Below are positions 15,167 through 22,139 of a stretch of 64,000 nt of DNA, one piece after another. Below the pieces are notes generated by a model that worked only from the letters and a program-made list of their open reading frames with translations, did not search any database and was not told the DNA's origin. How positions within the stretch are numbered: position 1 is the first letter of the stretch; each line of letters begins with the position of its first letter. Both the position numbers and the translations under genes were made by a program. Source of the DNA: Delftia tsuruhatensis NBRC 16741 (GTDB lineage: Bacteria > Pseudomonadota > Gammaproteobacteria > Burkholderiales > Burkholderiaceae_C); assembly GCF_001571325.1 (NCBI RefSeq), contig NZ_BCTO01000023.1, forward strand, positions 1 to 64,000, given 5' to 3'.

Positions 15167-15346
15167 ATGGAATCAAATGAAAACCAAAAGAAAGCATTTA
15201 AAGCATTGAAATTCGGCATTGGAAAATTGCTTGTTCTTTTCTTTGCAATACCTGCAATGTATGTGATTTATATGCTTTTAACTGCATTGCCAATGGTCAT
15301 GCATGTTATTGAATTTATATTTAAAAGGCTTACGGGCGCTCTTTAA
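15167..15346 (+). CDS. 59-aa micro membrane protein, paralogue of the 38-aa one
   Basis: Starts at ATG 15167 behind AAGGAGGAA, 17 bp after the 38-aa gene. N-terminus NENQKKAFKALKFG, then a span (LLVLFFAIPAMYVIYMLL) and a second amphipathic or hydrophobic stretch (MVMHVIEFIFKRL). It looks like a longer tandem copy of the preceding gene. A gap of 83 bp separates it from the TraY/DotA start. It has no known relative I can name. Function is inferred only from co-location. Confidence 0.62.
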   Translation: MESNENQKKAFKALKFGIGKLLVLFFAIPAMYVIYMLLTALPMVMHVIEFIFKRLTGAL

Positions 15347-15429
15347 GCAATCAACAATTTTCTTCACTATTCTTATTTAACAAAGAAAGTAAAAAATGAA
15401 ATTAATAATAAAACTAAAAAGGAAACCTT

Positions 15430-18111
15430 ATGAAAAAAATAATTATTTATGTATACGCTTTATTGTTTAGCACTTTTGCAAGTGCAGAAAGCATTTTCAC
15501 TCATCCACCAACTGATAAGTTAGACCAAATTTTCGGTGCAATGTTTGGTGGCCTTGGTGTCTTTGGCACGAATGGCTCAAATCCATTTACTGCGCAACTG
15601 CAAGTTTTAAATGAAGCATTGTTAGTATTTGCAGGAATTATCACTGCATATCTTGTATTGAACTGGATAATAAAAACAGCACACGAAGGAGAAACAGGAA
15701 AAACTGCAGCGGGAGCGTGGCACTTAATTAGATATGTTATTGCCTGCGCTTCAATTATTCCTGTGCCAACATTAAATGGTTATACAACTGCTCAACTTCT
15801 TGTAGCAAAACCTATAAGTATTGGAATTTCTTTTGCTTATAACACTGCAAACTATGCATTTAATGCTACTTCAATGAAAGAGATTGCTACATCAAACCTT
15901 TCATTGCAAAAAGTTGATAGTGTTGCTCACAATCTATTTTTAAGTGCTGTTTGTGTTAATGCTTATGAAGATTTTTATAAGCAAAATACTTTTGCAAATT
16001 CTTCTGGGAATCAAGTTCCAAAATTTGGCATAACAACAGAAAAAGGAATATTTACAGATGATATTCACTTTGGACAAGTTAGCAAATTTGGACAATACGA
16101 AAAAGACACTTGCGGAACTTATTCAATTCATCGTTATGAGTCAAATAGAAGAGTAGTTAAAGGCTCTAATTATGATAGTGATGTAATTGATGGTTTGATT
16201 AGTGTAAACAATGGAAAACTTGCTGCTAAATTATTTAATGATGTTAATAAATTAGCAAAAGAATTTATGACAAAAAGAGACCTTGCAACATATCAAAAAG
16301 CAATTGATGCAGGGGCTGAATATAGTAAGAACTCAAGAGAATACGCATTCAATCTAGTTAAGAATGATACGAAAATTGAACAAATGCTTAACGCTGTAAA
16401 AGTAGATGGTTCTTTATATGTCGGCGCTTACTATATGAGAATCACTGATTTGCAATCAAAAACCAATGCTGCAATTGCAAGAATCCCGTCTGCAACAGGC
16501 ATAAAAAAGATTGATCCATCTTTATCTAGTGAGATTTTTTCGCAATATATCCAGCCGATCAATGGATATGTGAATCAATTAAATTCTCCAATGGCAACTT
16601 TTGGAATTAACACAATAAATGGAAATCAAGATTCTAGTTGGTGGGAAGGTATTAAAGCAAGTGTAAAAGGTGACCCGAATGTTATTTTAAAGAAGATGAT
16701 TTCATCTGGAACTGAACCATTTATTTTTAATGAAAAAGACAATCTTGTAACTTCTATGCAATCATTAGGTGCATGGGCATTAGCTTTTACTGCCGCGTTA
16801 ACAATGACAACTGGCTTTATTGTTTTATTCTTTGGAATTCACAATGGGGTTACGGCATTTTCAATGCATGTTTTAGAATTGTTTGGAACTCCTTTAGGAA
16901 TTTTTGGTAGTGCTCTTTTATTTATCACACCTATGATTCCATTTTATGTTTATATTGGAGCAATGATTACTTGGATATGTTCAGCAACTGCAACAATATT
17001 AATTGCAAACTTTATTCCTGTTTGCATGATGTTTGCGGGCAGTAATTCAATGGGGCAAGCATCAAATGCATTTAAACAATTATTATCTATTGTCTTTAAA
17101 CCTTCATTGTTAGTTATTTCATTCACTGCGGCAATTGTTTTAACTAATTTATTAGGTCAAGCAATAATGCCAATTTTTATGAGTGTTTGGAACTTATCAC
17201 AGGACAATTCAAGCATTGTTACTTATTTATTTTCATTATTATTTATGATTGCTTCTTATTCCTTATTTGGTTCATATTTGATTCTTCAAATTAATTTAAT
17301 TTGCCATAAATTACCAGACCAAATGATTAGTTTTTTAGGCGGAAGCGGTACGATTATGTCCGGTGAAGCAAGTTCATTCGGTGCTGCTGGTGGCTCATTT
17401 GCAGGCGGTTTGGCCGGTGGTGCGATAGGTTCATCAATTAAGAGCCTGGATGAAATGAGGAAGAAAAATGAAGAAATGGATGAAAAAGGGTCTACAAGCG
17501 CTTTAAAGAACAAAGCAATGGGTAACACTAGCCCAAGCGGTTCGGGCGATTCTGGGGCCTCTGGTGGCGTTGCAGGTAGAGGAAAGAATGCTAATTCTTT
17601 ATCTTCTGCAATGAATGCAAGTTCTGCAGGTGATTCTTCCGATAATGAATTAGATGCAGATAATGAAAACAAGCATAGTTTTGAAGATTTCAATATTGAT
17701 GATTATGAAGATTTAAATAAATCAACAAAAGATAATCAACATTTTGAACCATACCAAAGTGCTTATGATGCTTTTAAAAATGAAAATCCTAACGCAACTG
17801 AAACAGAAGCAAAGTTTTATGCAACTGATAGTGCTATAAGTTGGAAATATGGTGCAGGCGCTGGAAAGGCTGTTGCTGCTGCTGGTGGTGGTTCTTACAA
17901 TAATGACGATGCAAAATTTCTTTATAAAATGTATGACACTGCTTCAATTTCAAATTTTAAAAGAAGTGAATTAAAAAACATTTCAAAAGAAATTAATGAC
18001 AATAATTTAAAGGGAGATGAAGCATTGCAATCATTCTCCAAAAATTTTGCAAAAATCCAAAATAAAAAGATTGAAGAATATAAAAATGAAAGTAATGGTT
18101 TTTCTGAATAA
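15430..18111 (+). CDS. traY: DotA/TraY-family inner-membrane T4SS protein
   Basis: 893 aa. A signal peptide (residues 1-19, ending TFASA) is followed by the family's N-terminal pattern: FGAMFGGLGVFG, two spans (about 57-80 and 98-117) around a conserved loop IIKTAHEGETGK. A large periplasmic domain (about 130-440) comes next, then several spans between about 440 and 640. The tail from 650 is Gly/Ser/Asp-rich. DotA (Legionella) and TraY (IncI) are large polytopic components of IcmB/IcmC-type T4SS. In IncI plasmids TraY is the target recognised by the exclusion protein ExcA. It stands alone here with the IcmV/TraX-like gene, without the rest of the apparatus. The 18128 terminator ends the operon. 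Confidence 0.82.
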   Translation: MKKIIIYVYALLFSTFASAESIFTHPPTDKLDQIFGAMFGGLGVFGTNGSNPFTAQLQVLNEALLVFAGIITAYLVLNWIIKTAHEGETGKTAAGAWHLIRYVIACASIIPVPTLNGYTTAQLLVAKPISIGISFAYNTANYAFNATSMKEIATSNLSLQKVDSVAHNLFLSAVCVNAYEDFYKQNTFANSSGNQVPKFGITTEKGIFTDDIHFGQVSKFGQYEKDTCGTYSIHRYESNRRVVKGSNYDSDVIDGLISVNNGKLAAKLFNDVNKLAKEFMTKRDLATYQKAIDAGAEYSKNSREYAFNLVKNDTKIEQMLNAVKVDGSLYVGAYYMRITDLQSKTNAAIARIPSATGIKKIDPSLSSEIFSQYIQPINGYVNQLNSPMATFGINTINGNQDSSWWEGIKASVKGDPNVILKKMISSGTEPFIFNEKDNLVTSMQSLGAWALAFTAALTMTTGFIVLFFGIHNGVTAFSMHVLELFGTPLGIFGSALLFITPMIPFYVYIGAMITWICSATATILIANFIPVCMMFAGSNSMGQASNAFKQLLSIVFKPSLLVISFTAAIVLTNLLGQAIMPIFMSVWNLSQDNSSIVTYLFSLLFMIASYSLFGSYLILQINLICHKLPDQMISFLGGSGTIMSGEASSFGAAGGSFAGGLAGGAIGSSIKSLDEMRKKNEEMDEKGSTSALKNKAMGNTSPSGSGDSGASGGVAGRGKNANSLSSAMNASSAGDSSDNELDADNENKHSFEDFNIDDYEDLNKSTKDNQHFEPYQSAYDAFKNENPNATETEAKFYATDSAISWKYGAGAGKAVAAAGGGSYNNDDAKFLYKMYDTASISNFKRSELKNISKEINDNNLKGDEALQSFSKNFAKIQNKKIEEYKNESNGFSE

Positions 18112-18127
18112 ATTTTGAACGAAAAAA

Positions 18128-18150
18128 AAGGCTCCTCCGGGAGCCTTCTT
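18128..18150. terminator. bidirectional terminator between traY and the 236-aa gene
   Basis: 8-bp hairpin AAGGCTCC-TCCG-GGAGCCTT (18128-18147) with an A-run before and a T-run after. The preceding ACGAAAAAAAAGG phrase also precedes other hairpins of the element. Confidence 0.85.
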
Positions 18151-18165
18151 TTATTGGTGCAAATT

Positions 18166-18876
18166 TTATTGTGCTGCTGTGGGCTTGGGTTTTTCTTCCT
18201 TAGTCTTGTAAAGAATGGCTGATTTTTTTGCAGGAACCATTTTCTTGAAGGCATCAAATTGCTTTTTCATTGTTGCCTTGATGGTTTCACCTTCTTTTTC
18301 CATCAGTTCTTTAACCTCTGGTGTCTGAATCTGATATTCAAAAATTTCATCAATGCTATCTACCAATTCAAAGATAGACAAAAGTTTGATTTTTGTATCT
18401 TTGTTGTATGCAAGATATTCTTTGCAATATGCACTAGGACGAATTGATGTGCTCTTATAAATTTTGAAAATTTCAAAACCGCTTGCCTTTGTTGCTTTTT
18501 CTTCTGCTGGTTTTGTTACTTCAATTTTTTGAGCATACATTGTTTTGATTCCTTCACCAAAAATTTCTTCCGGTGTGACATTGTGGAATGTCACCATATC
18601 TTTAATTTTCAAAATCTCTGCACCACGTTGGCGTTTGATTTTGTTGCGCTGCAGAAAAAGTTGTGCATGTTCAGCCTCTTCATCTTCTGTAAGTCCAAGA
18701 GAATCAGCCTTTTTTACCAATTCTTGATAACGCTTTTCAATCTCTTTTGCCTTATCAACTTCCAGTGAAGCAACAGGATTTGTCTCTACTGCAACAACTG
18801 GCGCAATGGCTTGTGTTGCTGTGGTTTCAGTTGTTTGTTCTGCTGTTGTCATAGAAGCCTTCTTTGCATTAGCCAT
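18166..18876 (-). CDS. abundant-type cytoplasmic protein, unknown; weak H-NS-like helix
   Basis: 236 aa, Ala/Thr-rich for the first 40 residues, then helical and charged. The segment RQRGAEILKIKDMVTFHNVTPEEIFG resembles the oligomerisation-to-linker part of beta-proteobacterial H-NS proteins (AEVIAKIRQMMADYGLTVEDL type), but the AWTGRG-type DNA-binding motif is absent. The C-terminus is Lys/Pro/Ala-rich. It has the most consensus promoter of the element (18925-18954), so it is probably strongly expressed. A silencing or structural nucleoid role is possible but weakly supported. Codon composition is less AT-rich than its neighbours, hinting at a different origin. Confidence 0.55.
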   Translation of the reverse strand: MANAKKASMTTAEQTTETTATQAIAPVVAVETNPVASLEVDKAKEIEKRYQELVKKADSLGLTEDEEAEHAQLFLQRNKIKRQRGAEILKIKDMVTFHNVTPEEIFGEGIKTMYAQKIEVTKPAEEKATKASGFEIFKIYKSTSIRPSAYCKEYLAYNKDTKIKLLSIFELVDSIDEIFEYQIQTPEVKELMEKEGETIKATMKKQFDAFKKMVPAKKSAILYKTKEEKPKPTAAQ

Positions 18877-18924
18877 TGCATTTTCCTTTGTGCAATAGAT
18901 TGATGAAAATTAAAACGTGAGTGA

Positions 18925-18954
18925 ATTATAAGTTAATTTAAAAACTGCAGTCAA
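18925..18954 (-). promoter_or_regulatory. near-consensus promoter of the 236-aa gene
   Basis: Minus strand: TTGACT (18949-18954), 18-bp spacer, TATAAT (18925-18930), about 50 bp upstream of the ATG. Confidence 0.75.
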
Positions 18955-18996
18955 CAACTTTTTAAATAAATTTTCAAAATTGTTTGGATGTAAAAA

Positions 18997-19020
18997 AAGC
19001 ACCTCGCGGGTGCTTATTTT
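18997..19020 (-). terminator. terminator of the leftward five-gene block
   Basis: Hairpin AAGCACC with GGTGCTT (18997-19015), A-run on its left (T-run on the minus strand). Another member of the repeated terminator set. Confidence 0.8.
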
Positions 19021-19031
19021 CTTTGTAGTCA

Positions 19032-20114
19032 TTAGATTTTCTTCTTCTTTGTTGACTGAATTTTTTCTTTTGGAATTTCTGCAATAGTCTTTAAAAGCTG
19101 ACTCTCTCTATTCTCTCTATATTCATTTAAAAACATAAAATGAACATCAATTTCCTCATCTTCTTCACCGCTAAACAATCTTCCTTTAATATTTTTGCAT
19201 TGATAGCCTAATTCAATATATCTACTGACAAAATCTTTATCTTTTATTAATTCATTTATTGTTTCAATAATTGCATCATTCTCTCTTTGATAATCATCAC
19301 CTATAGCAATCAAGTAACTTATTTCACAATCTATTTTTGCCGCATTATCAATTAAATCCATATAAATATCATAAAAACTATAATGAATTGCATTAATTGC
19401 AACTTTTTGAATATTGCTTTTATTACCTGTTTTTAATGCTATTTTTGATAAATTTCTCATAAAATCTTTATTTTCTAGTAAATAGTAACTTGCAAATTCG
19501 AAATGTGAAAAATCTTCTTTTATTAAATGTGTCATTAAATCTATATTATTTATTTTGCTATTTCTGTTGCTATAAACACCGGCCTTTACAGCGTTGTAAA
19601 TTATATTTTTATTATTTATTCCATATTTTTTAAGTTTTCCCCAATCTTTTTTTACGTGTTTTCCTTGTTGAAAATACTCAATCGCATTAAAAGAACCATT
19701 TCTATTTATGTAATGTTTATTTGTTTTTTTAAGCAGCCTTTTTTCATATCTTGATTTATCTTTTTTGTAAAATTCCGACAACTCAAAGTTATTCAATGCA
19801 TTTATTTTTTTGAGTTTTTGCAATTTTTCTTTTTTTAGTTCAACATCAAGAGATTTTTCTTTATATTTTTTTGGAATATATTTGAGAAAATTCATCAATG
19901 ACAATAAAGAATAAGCAATGCAATTAAAAATATATTTTAATATTTCTATCGATAACTCTTTTAAAATTGAAAAGATAGAATTATTGCCTAAACCTATTTT
20001 ATTTCTAGAAACGTATTCACTATAATAATCCGTCGAATCTAACGACACTTCATTACAAATATCTTTAAAATCACTGCAAATGTAGTCTTCTTTTTTTATT
20101 TTTTTATTAAACAT
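19032..20114 (-). CDS. 360-aa protein of unknown function with one membrane segment
   Basis: A lysine-rich, AT-rich gene. A hydrophobic segment at about residues 55-78 (ILKYIFNCIAYSLLSLMNFL) suggests membrane anchoring. The rest is helical with repeated units of about 30-35 residues between 160 and 290 (e.g. FEFASYYLLENKDFM, IQKVAINAIHYSFYD), resembling solenoid repeats such as ankyrin-like ones. The basic C-terminus (TKKKKI) is shared with the start-less frame at 9596-9844. No named family is recognised. It is last in a leftward block headed by the helix-turn-helix gene at 20926. Confidence 0.58.
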   Translation of the reverse strand: MFNKKIKKEDYICSDFKDICNEVSLDSTDYYSEYVSRNKIGLGNNSIFSILKELSIEILKYIFNCIAYSLLSLMNFLKYIPKKYKEKSLDVELKKEKLQKLKKINALNNFELSEFYKKDKSRYEKRLLKKTNKHYINRNGSFNAIEYFQQGKHVKKDWGKLKKYGINNKNIIYNAVKAGVYSNRNSKINNIDLMTHLIKEDFSHFEFASYYLLENKDFMRNLSKIALKTGNKSNIQKVAINAIHYSFYDIYMDLIDNAAKIDCEISYLIAIGDDYQRENDAIIETINELIKDKDFVSRYIELGYQCKNIKGRLFSGEEDEEIDVHFMFLNEYRENRESQLLKTIAEIPKEKIQSTKKKKI

Positions 20115-20135
20115 AACTATTCTCCTTTATTGTTT

Positions 20136-20384
20136 TTATATCACTCTTTGGCTTTTCATTAATAAATACAAAGAAATTAATGAAATAATAAAAAGTATCA
20201 AATATGGTTCGTATGGAATTTTTTGGTATTCGTTCACCAACATAACAATAGCGTCAAAAACCAGTAACAACAATGCATATACTTCATATTTTTTTAATTT
20301 TTTGCTTTCCTTTCTAAATCTATCTTCTTCATCTATTTGACAAACTAATTTATCAAAATCTATATTGTTTTTTTCTTCTTTCAT
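20136..20384 (-). CDS. 82-aa membrane protein of unknown function
   Basis: Charged N-terminal 30 residues (IDFDKLVCQIDEEDRFRKES), then two predicted spans, about 32-47 (YALLLLVFDAIVMLV) and 56-74 (PYLILFIISLISLYLL), and a short basic tail. Twenty-one base pairs separate it from the 360-aa gene and 18 bp from the gene upstream, so it is part of the same leftward operon. No family is recognised. It may form a membrane pair with the 360-aa protein. Confidence 0.58.
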   Translation of the reverse strand: MKEEKNNIDFDKLVCQIDEEDRFRKESKKLKKYEVYALLLLVFDAIVMLVNEYQKIPYEPYLILFIISLISLYLLMKSQRVI

Positions 20385-20402
20385 AATTAATCTACTTTGT
20401 TT

Positions 20403-20654
20403 TTATTGAAGCAATGATTTTCCATTTTTTGCAGCCTCTATGCAGTCTTTTAGCATTCTTATTGCGTCTATTTTTCTAGTTTTTTCATCAACATAATTTG
20501 TTGACATTGCATTTATTATTACTCCATCTGATTCTTCTGAAAATTCAATTGAGCAAGAATAGAAATCACCTGAAATAAATATTATTGGATAAAGTATCGT
20601 AAAATCCAAGAACCCTTGATAAATACATTTAATTTTGTTTTTTTGTTTGCTCAT
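20403..20654 (-). CDS. 83-aa protein of unknown function
   Basis: A small gene whose start (ATG 20654) lies 2 bp after the stop of the helix-turn-helix gene, with a GGAGAG-type ribosome binding site inside that gene. The N-terminus is basic (MSKQKNKIKCIYQGFLDF), and the middle has alternating strands (SCSIEFSEESDGVIINAMS). The end is a helix (DAIRMLKDCIEAAKNG). It is probably cytoplasmic. No family is recognised. Tight coupling to the regulator suggests a joint function. Confidence 0.55.
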   Translation of the reverse strand: MSKQKNKIKCIYQGFLDFTILYPIIFISGDFYSCSIEFSEESDGVIINAMSTNYVDEKTRKIDAIRMLKDCIEAAKNGKSLLQ

Positions 20655-20656
20655 AA

Positions 20657-20926
20657 TTACTCTCCTTTTTCTTCTTTATACTTATATTCAATTGTTTTTT
20701 GCTTATTTTTTAAGTTATTTTTAATTCTCTGTCTTATTGATTTCATCTGGAAATCTTTAAGATAGTTAGATACAGTCTTTTGAGAAACACCTAACTTATT
20801 TGCAATCTCTTGCTGCGTTAAGTTTTCATTCAAATACATATCTAAAGCAATTGATTGATTGGCTTGTCTATTAAAGTTTTTTGCGTTTGCAAGACCTGCT
20901 TTTTTTGCTCTATCACTTTTATTCAT
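20657..20926 (-). CDS. helix-turn-helix regulator (89 aa)
   Basis: Residues 30-58 (NENLTQQEIANKLGVSQKTVSNYLKDF) are a clear helix-turn-helix of the sigma-region-4/ParB-tail type. The flanks are basic (MNKSDRAKKAGLANAKNFNRQ at the start, RQRIKNNLKNKQK after the motif). It is first in a four-gene leftward block and has its own promoter (20960-20984) with a TTCTAATAGAA palindrome at the -10. Relatives of that palindrome occur upstream of other element genes (9867, 10235, 12068). It is a good candidate for the element's own regulator. Confidence 0.7.
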   Translation of the reverse strand: MNKSDRAKKAGLANAKNFNRQANQSIALDMYLNENLTQQEIANKLGVSQKTVSNYLKDFQMKSIRQRIKNNLKNKQKTIEYKYKEEKGE

Positions 20927-20946
20927 TGGCTCTCCTTATTATTTAG

Positions 20947-20984
20947 TTTGTTCTAATAGAATAATCTAAATAATATTTAAGTCA
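20947..20984 (-). promoter_or_regulatory. promoter with palindromic -10 region for the HTH block
   Basis: Minus strand TTGACT (20979-20984), 16-17 bp, TATTCT. The -10 lies beside TTCTAATAGAA (about 20951-20961), a perfect palindrome around its central base. The phrase GTTTGTTCTA next to it also occurs at 9862, 10231 and 12063. Confidence 0.6.
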
Positions 20985-21098
20985 ACTTATATTTAGAAAT
21001 TAATTAAGATTGTTTATTTTGAAAATAGAATATTTTTAAAATGAATAATCCCGGCCCTCCGAGGCTCACAACTTTGATAGACAACAGGCATAAAAAAA

Positions 21099-21122
21099 AG
21101 GCTCCTTGCGGAACCTTTATTG
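21099..21122 (-). terminator. imperfect terminator of the excisionase-like gene
   Basis: Hairpin AAGGCTCC-TTGC-GGAACCTT with one mismatch, A-run at its left side (T-run on the minus strand), 18 bp after the stop of the gene at 21140. Confidence 0.65.
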
Positions 21123-21139
21123 AATCATTCGACGTATTG

Positions 21140-21628
21140 TTAAACTGTTCTTTTTTTCTTCTTGATTACATCATTCTTTGAAATTTTAGATAGTTCTTTT
21201 ATTAGTTCTTTTTCTCTTTGTTCTCTTTGATGAACTTCTAAACTATCGCGTAAAGATACAAGTAAGTTTGCTTCTTTTGTAATCTTTTCTAGCAATGTTG
21301 AGAATGTGAAGAGATGAGATAGATTCTTCACTGGTGCGTTTGTTCTGCTTCCAGTAGCAACAGGCTTCAATGCTTGTGTTTGTGCTGCTGTGGCCTGTTC
21401 TGGTGCGTTCTGTGACCCATCTAACAGATGTTTAGCAACATCGTGGATAGAGTAGAAGATACTACGACCCATGTTCTTAAACGGAATCGGGAAGTCTCCG
21501 CGTTTTCTTAGAACACATTGCTGCTTTGCACTCACACCAACAACTTTTTCAAGTTGGGCCGGGGTCATCACTTCTTTGTTATCTGTGAGATTGCGCAGAT
21601 AAGAAAGCAAGTTTTCATAAGTGTTCAT
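21140..21628 (-). CDS. AlpA/MerR-like helix-turn-helix protein, likely excisionase
   Basis: 162 aa from ATG 21628, chosen over an upstream ATG at 21715 because GCAGGAGGAAC lies just before it and the upstream start lies inside the tRNA. Residues 20-60 (TPAQLEKVVGVSAKQQCVLRK, then PFKNMGRSIFYSIHDV) follow the AlpA/excisionase pattern: a winged helix with an arginine before the wing. The middle is a Gln/Ala/Thr linker and the end a basic coiled coil (KKKKRTV). Location at the right end, beside attR, fits a recombination directionality factor. A replication or transcription regulator is the alternative. Confidence 0.62.
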   Translation of the reverse strand: MNTYENLLSYLRNLTDNKEVMTPAQLEKVVGVSAKQQCVLRKRGDFPIPFKNMGRSIFYSIHDVAKHLLDGSQNAPEQATAAQTQALKPVATGSRTNAPVKNLSHLFTFSTLLEKITKEANLLVSLRDSLEVHQREQREKELIKELSKISKNDVIKKKKRTV

Positions 21629-21661
21629 TGTTCCTCCTGCTGCAATTTTGGACGAAAAAAA

Positions 21662-21680
21662 AGCACCTGGAGGTGCTGTT
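21662..21680. terminator. terminator hairpin between the tRNA and the excisionase-like gene
   Basis: AGCACCT-GG-AGGTGCT (21662-21677) with an A-run to its left (T-run on the minus strand). It should end the tRNA transcript. Confidence 0.75.
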
Positions 21681-21688
21681 TTAGTGTG

Positions 21689-21765
21689 TGGTGCCCCGTA
21701 GTGGATTCGAACCACTGACCTACGGTGTAGAAGACCGCTGCTCTATCCAGCTGAGCTAACGAGGC
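21689..21765 (-). tRNA. tRNA-Arg(UCU) carried by the element
   Basis: Reads leftward as a complete 77-nt cloverleaf: acceptor GCCTCGT/ACGGGGC, D stem GCTC/GAGC, anticodon stem GCGGT/ACCGT, anticodon loop CTTCTAC (TCT), T stem AGTGG/CCACT with loop TTCGAAT, discriminator A and encoded CCA. It decodes AGA and, by wobble, AGG. Its sequence differs clearly from the split host tRNA-Arg(UCU), so it is not a duplicate of it. It lies 250 bp inside attR. It replaces the host gene destroyed by the insertion and would also serve the AGA-rich genes of the element. Confidence 0.95.
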
Positions 21766-21876
21766 GTTTATGCTATTGCAATGATAGCGTAATTTTAGGT
21801 CAACAGTCTACATTAGCAAACTCAAAATTGTTGACTTAAAATTGTGGTTAATCTGCTATCGATTCCTTTGGATTCC

Positions 21877-21917
21877 TTGGGAAAGTTTTTGGGAAAAACT
21901 GCACGGAATTGGGAAGA
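21877..21917. promoter_or_regulatory. candidate integrase arm-type sites, right end
   Basis: Three copies of the TTGGGAA core (21877-21884, 21887-21896, 21909-21915) within 40 bp, matching the two copies inside attL. The block 21841-21950 is also rich in GGAATTC/GGATTC phrases that may be Xis or integrase sites. Otherwise 21766-22013 holds nothing recognisable. Confidence 0.5.
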
Positions 21918-22013
21918 ATTCAGAGGAATTCAAAGGGATTCTGCTATCTTTTTTTTATCCTAAATCTCTTTAAAATCAATGCCTTACAGAGACTTCAAAA
22001 CAATTTATTGACG

Positions 22014-22031
22014 GCTTAGAAGGCAATTGCT
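22014..22031. repeat. attR
   Basis: GCTTAGAAGGCAATTGCT, 17/18 identical to attL 3094-3111. It has the tRNA base at the mismatch position. Confidence 0.9.
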
Positions 22032-22054
22032 CTATCCGGTTGAGCTACGGGCAG
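22014..22054 (-). pseudogene. tRNA-Arg(UCU) 5' half left at attR
   Basis: Minus strand from 22054: acceptor 5' strand CTGCCCG, D arm GCTC/GAGC and the 5' side of the anticodon arm up to the crossover. The element DNA that follows does not provide a T arm or 3' acceptor, so a transcript from the native tRNA promoter would be a truncated fragment. It pairs with 3058-3111. Confidence 0.9.
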
Positions 22055-22139
22055 GTATGGCCGCTGACGGGCCAGCGCGGATCATACCCGCAATGGGCGG
22101 GCGCTCAGGGCTTGGCGGCGTGCCCTGGCGCCCTTGCCG

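Larger units (their letters stand above)
3094..22031. mobile_element. AT-rich integrative mobilizable element in tRNA-Arg(UCU)
   Basis: The unit is bounded by 18-bp imperfect direct repeats derived from the tRNA anticodon arm. An integrase gene lies just inside attL, and a likely excisionase and a replacement tRNA lie inside attR. The DNA is far richer in A+T than either flank and its genes use AGA for arginine heavily, indicating transfer from an AT-rich source. It encodes a MobF-type relaxase and coupling protein but no pilin, no VirB4-like ATPase and no core channel. It should therefore depend on a helper for transfer, to which it may contribute its own TraY/DotA and IcmV/TraX-like subunits. 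Confidence 0.85.
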
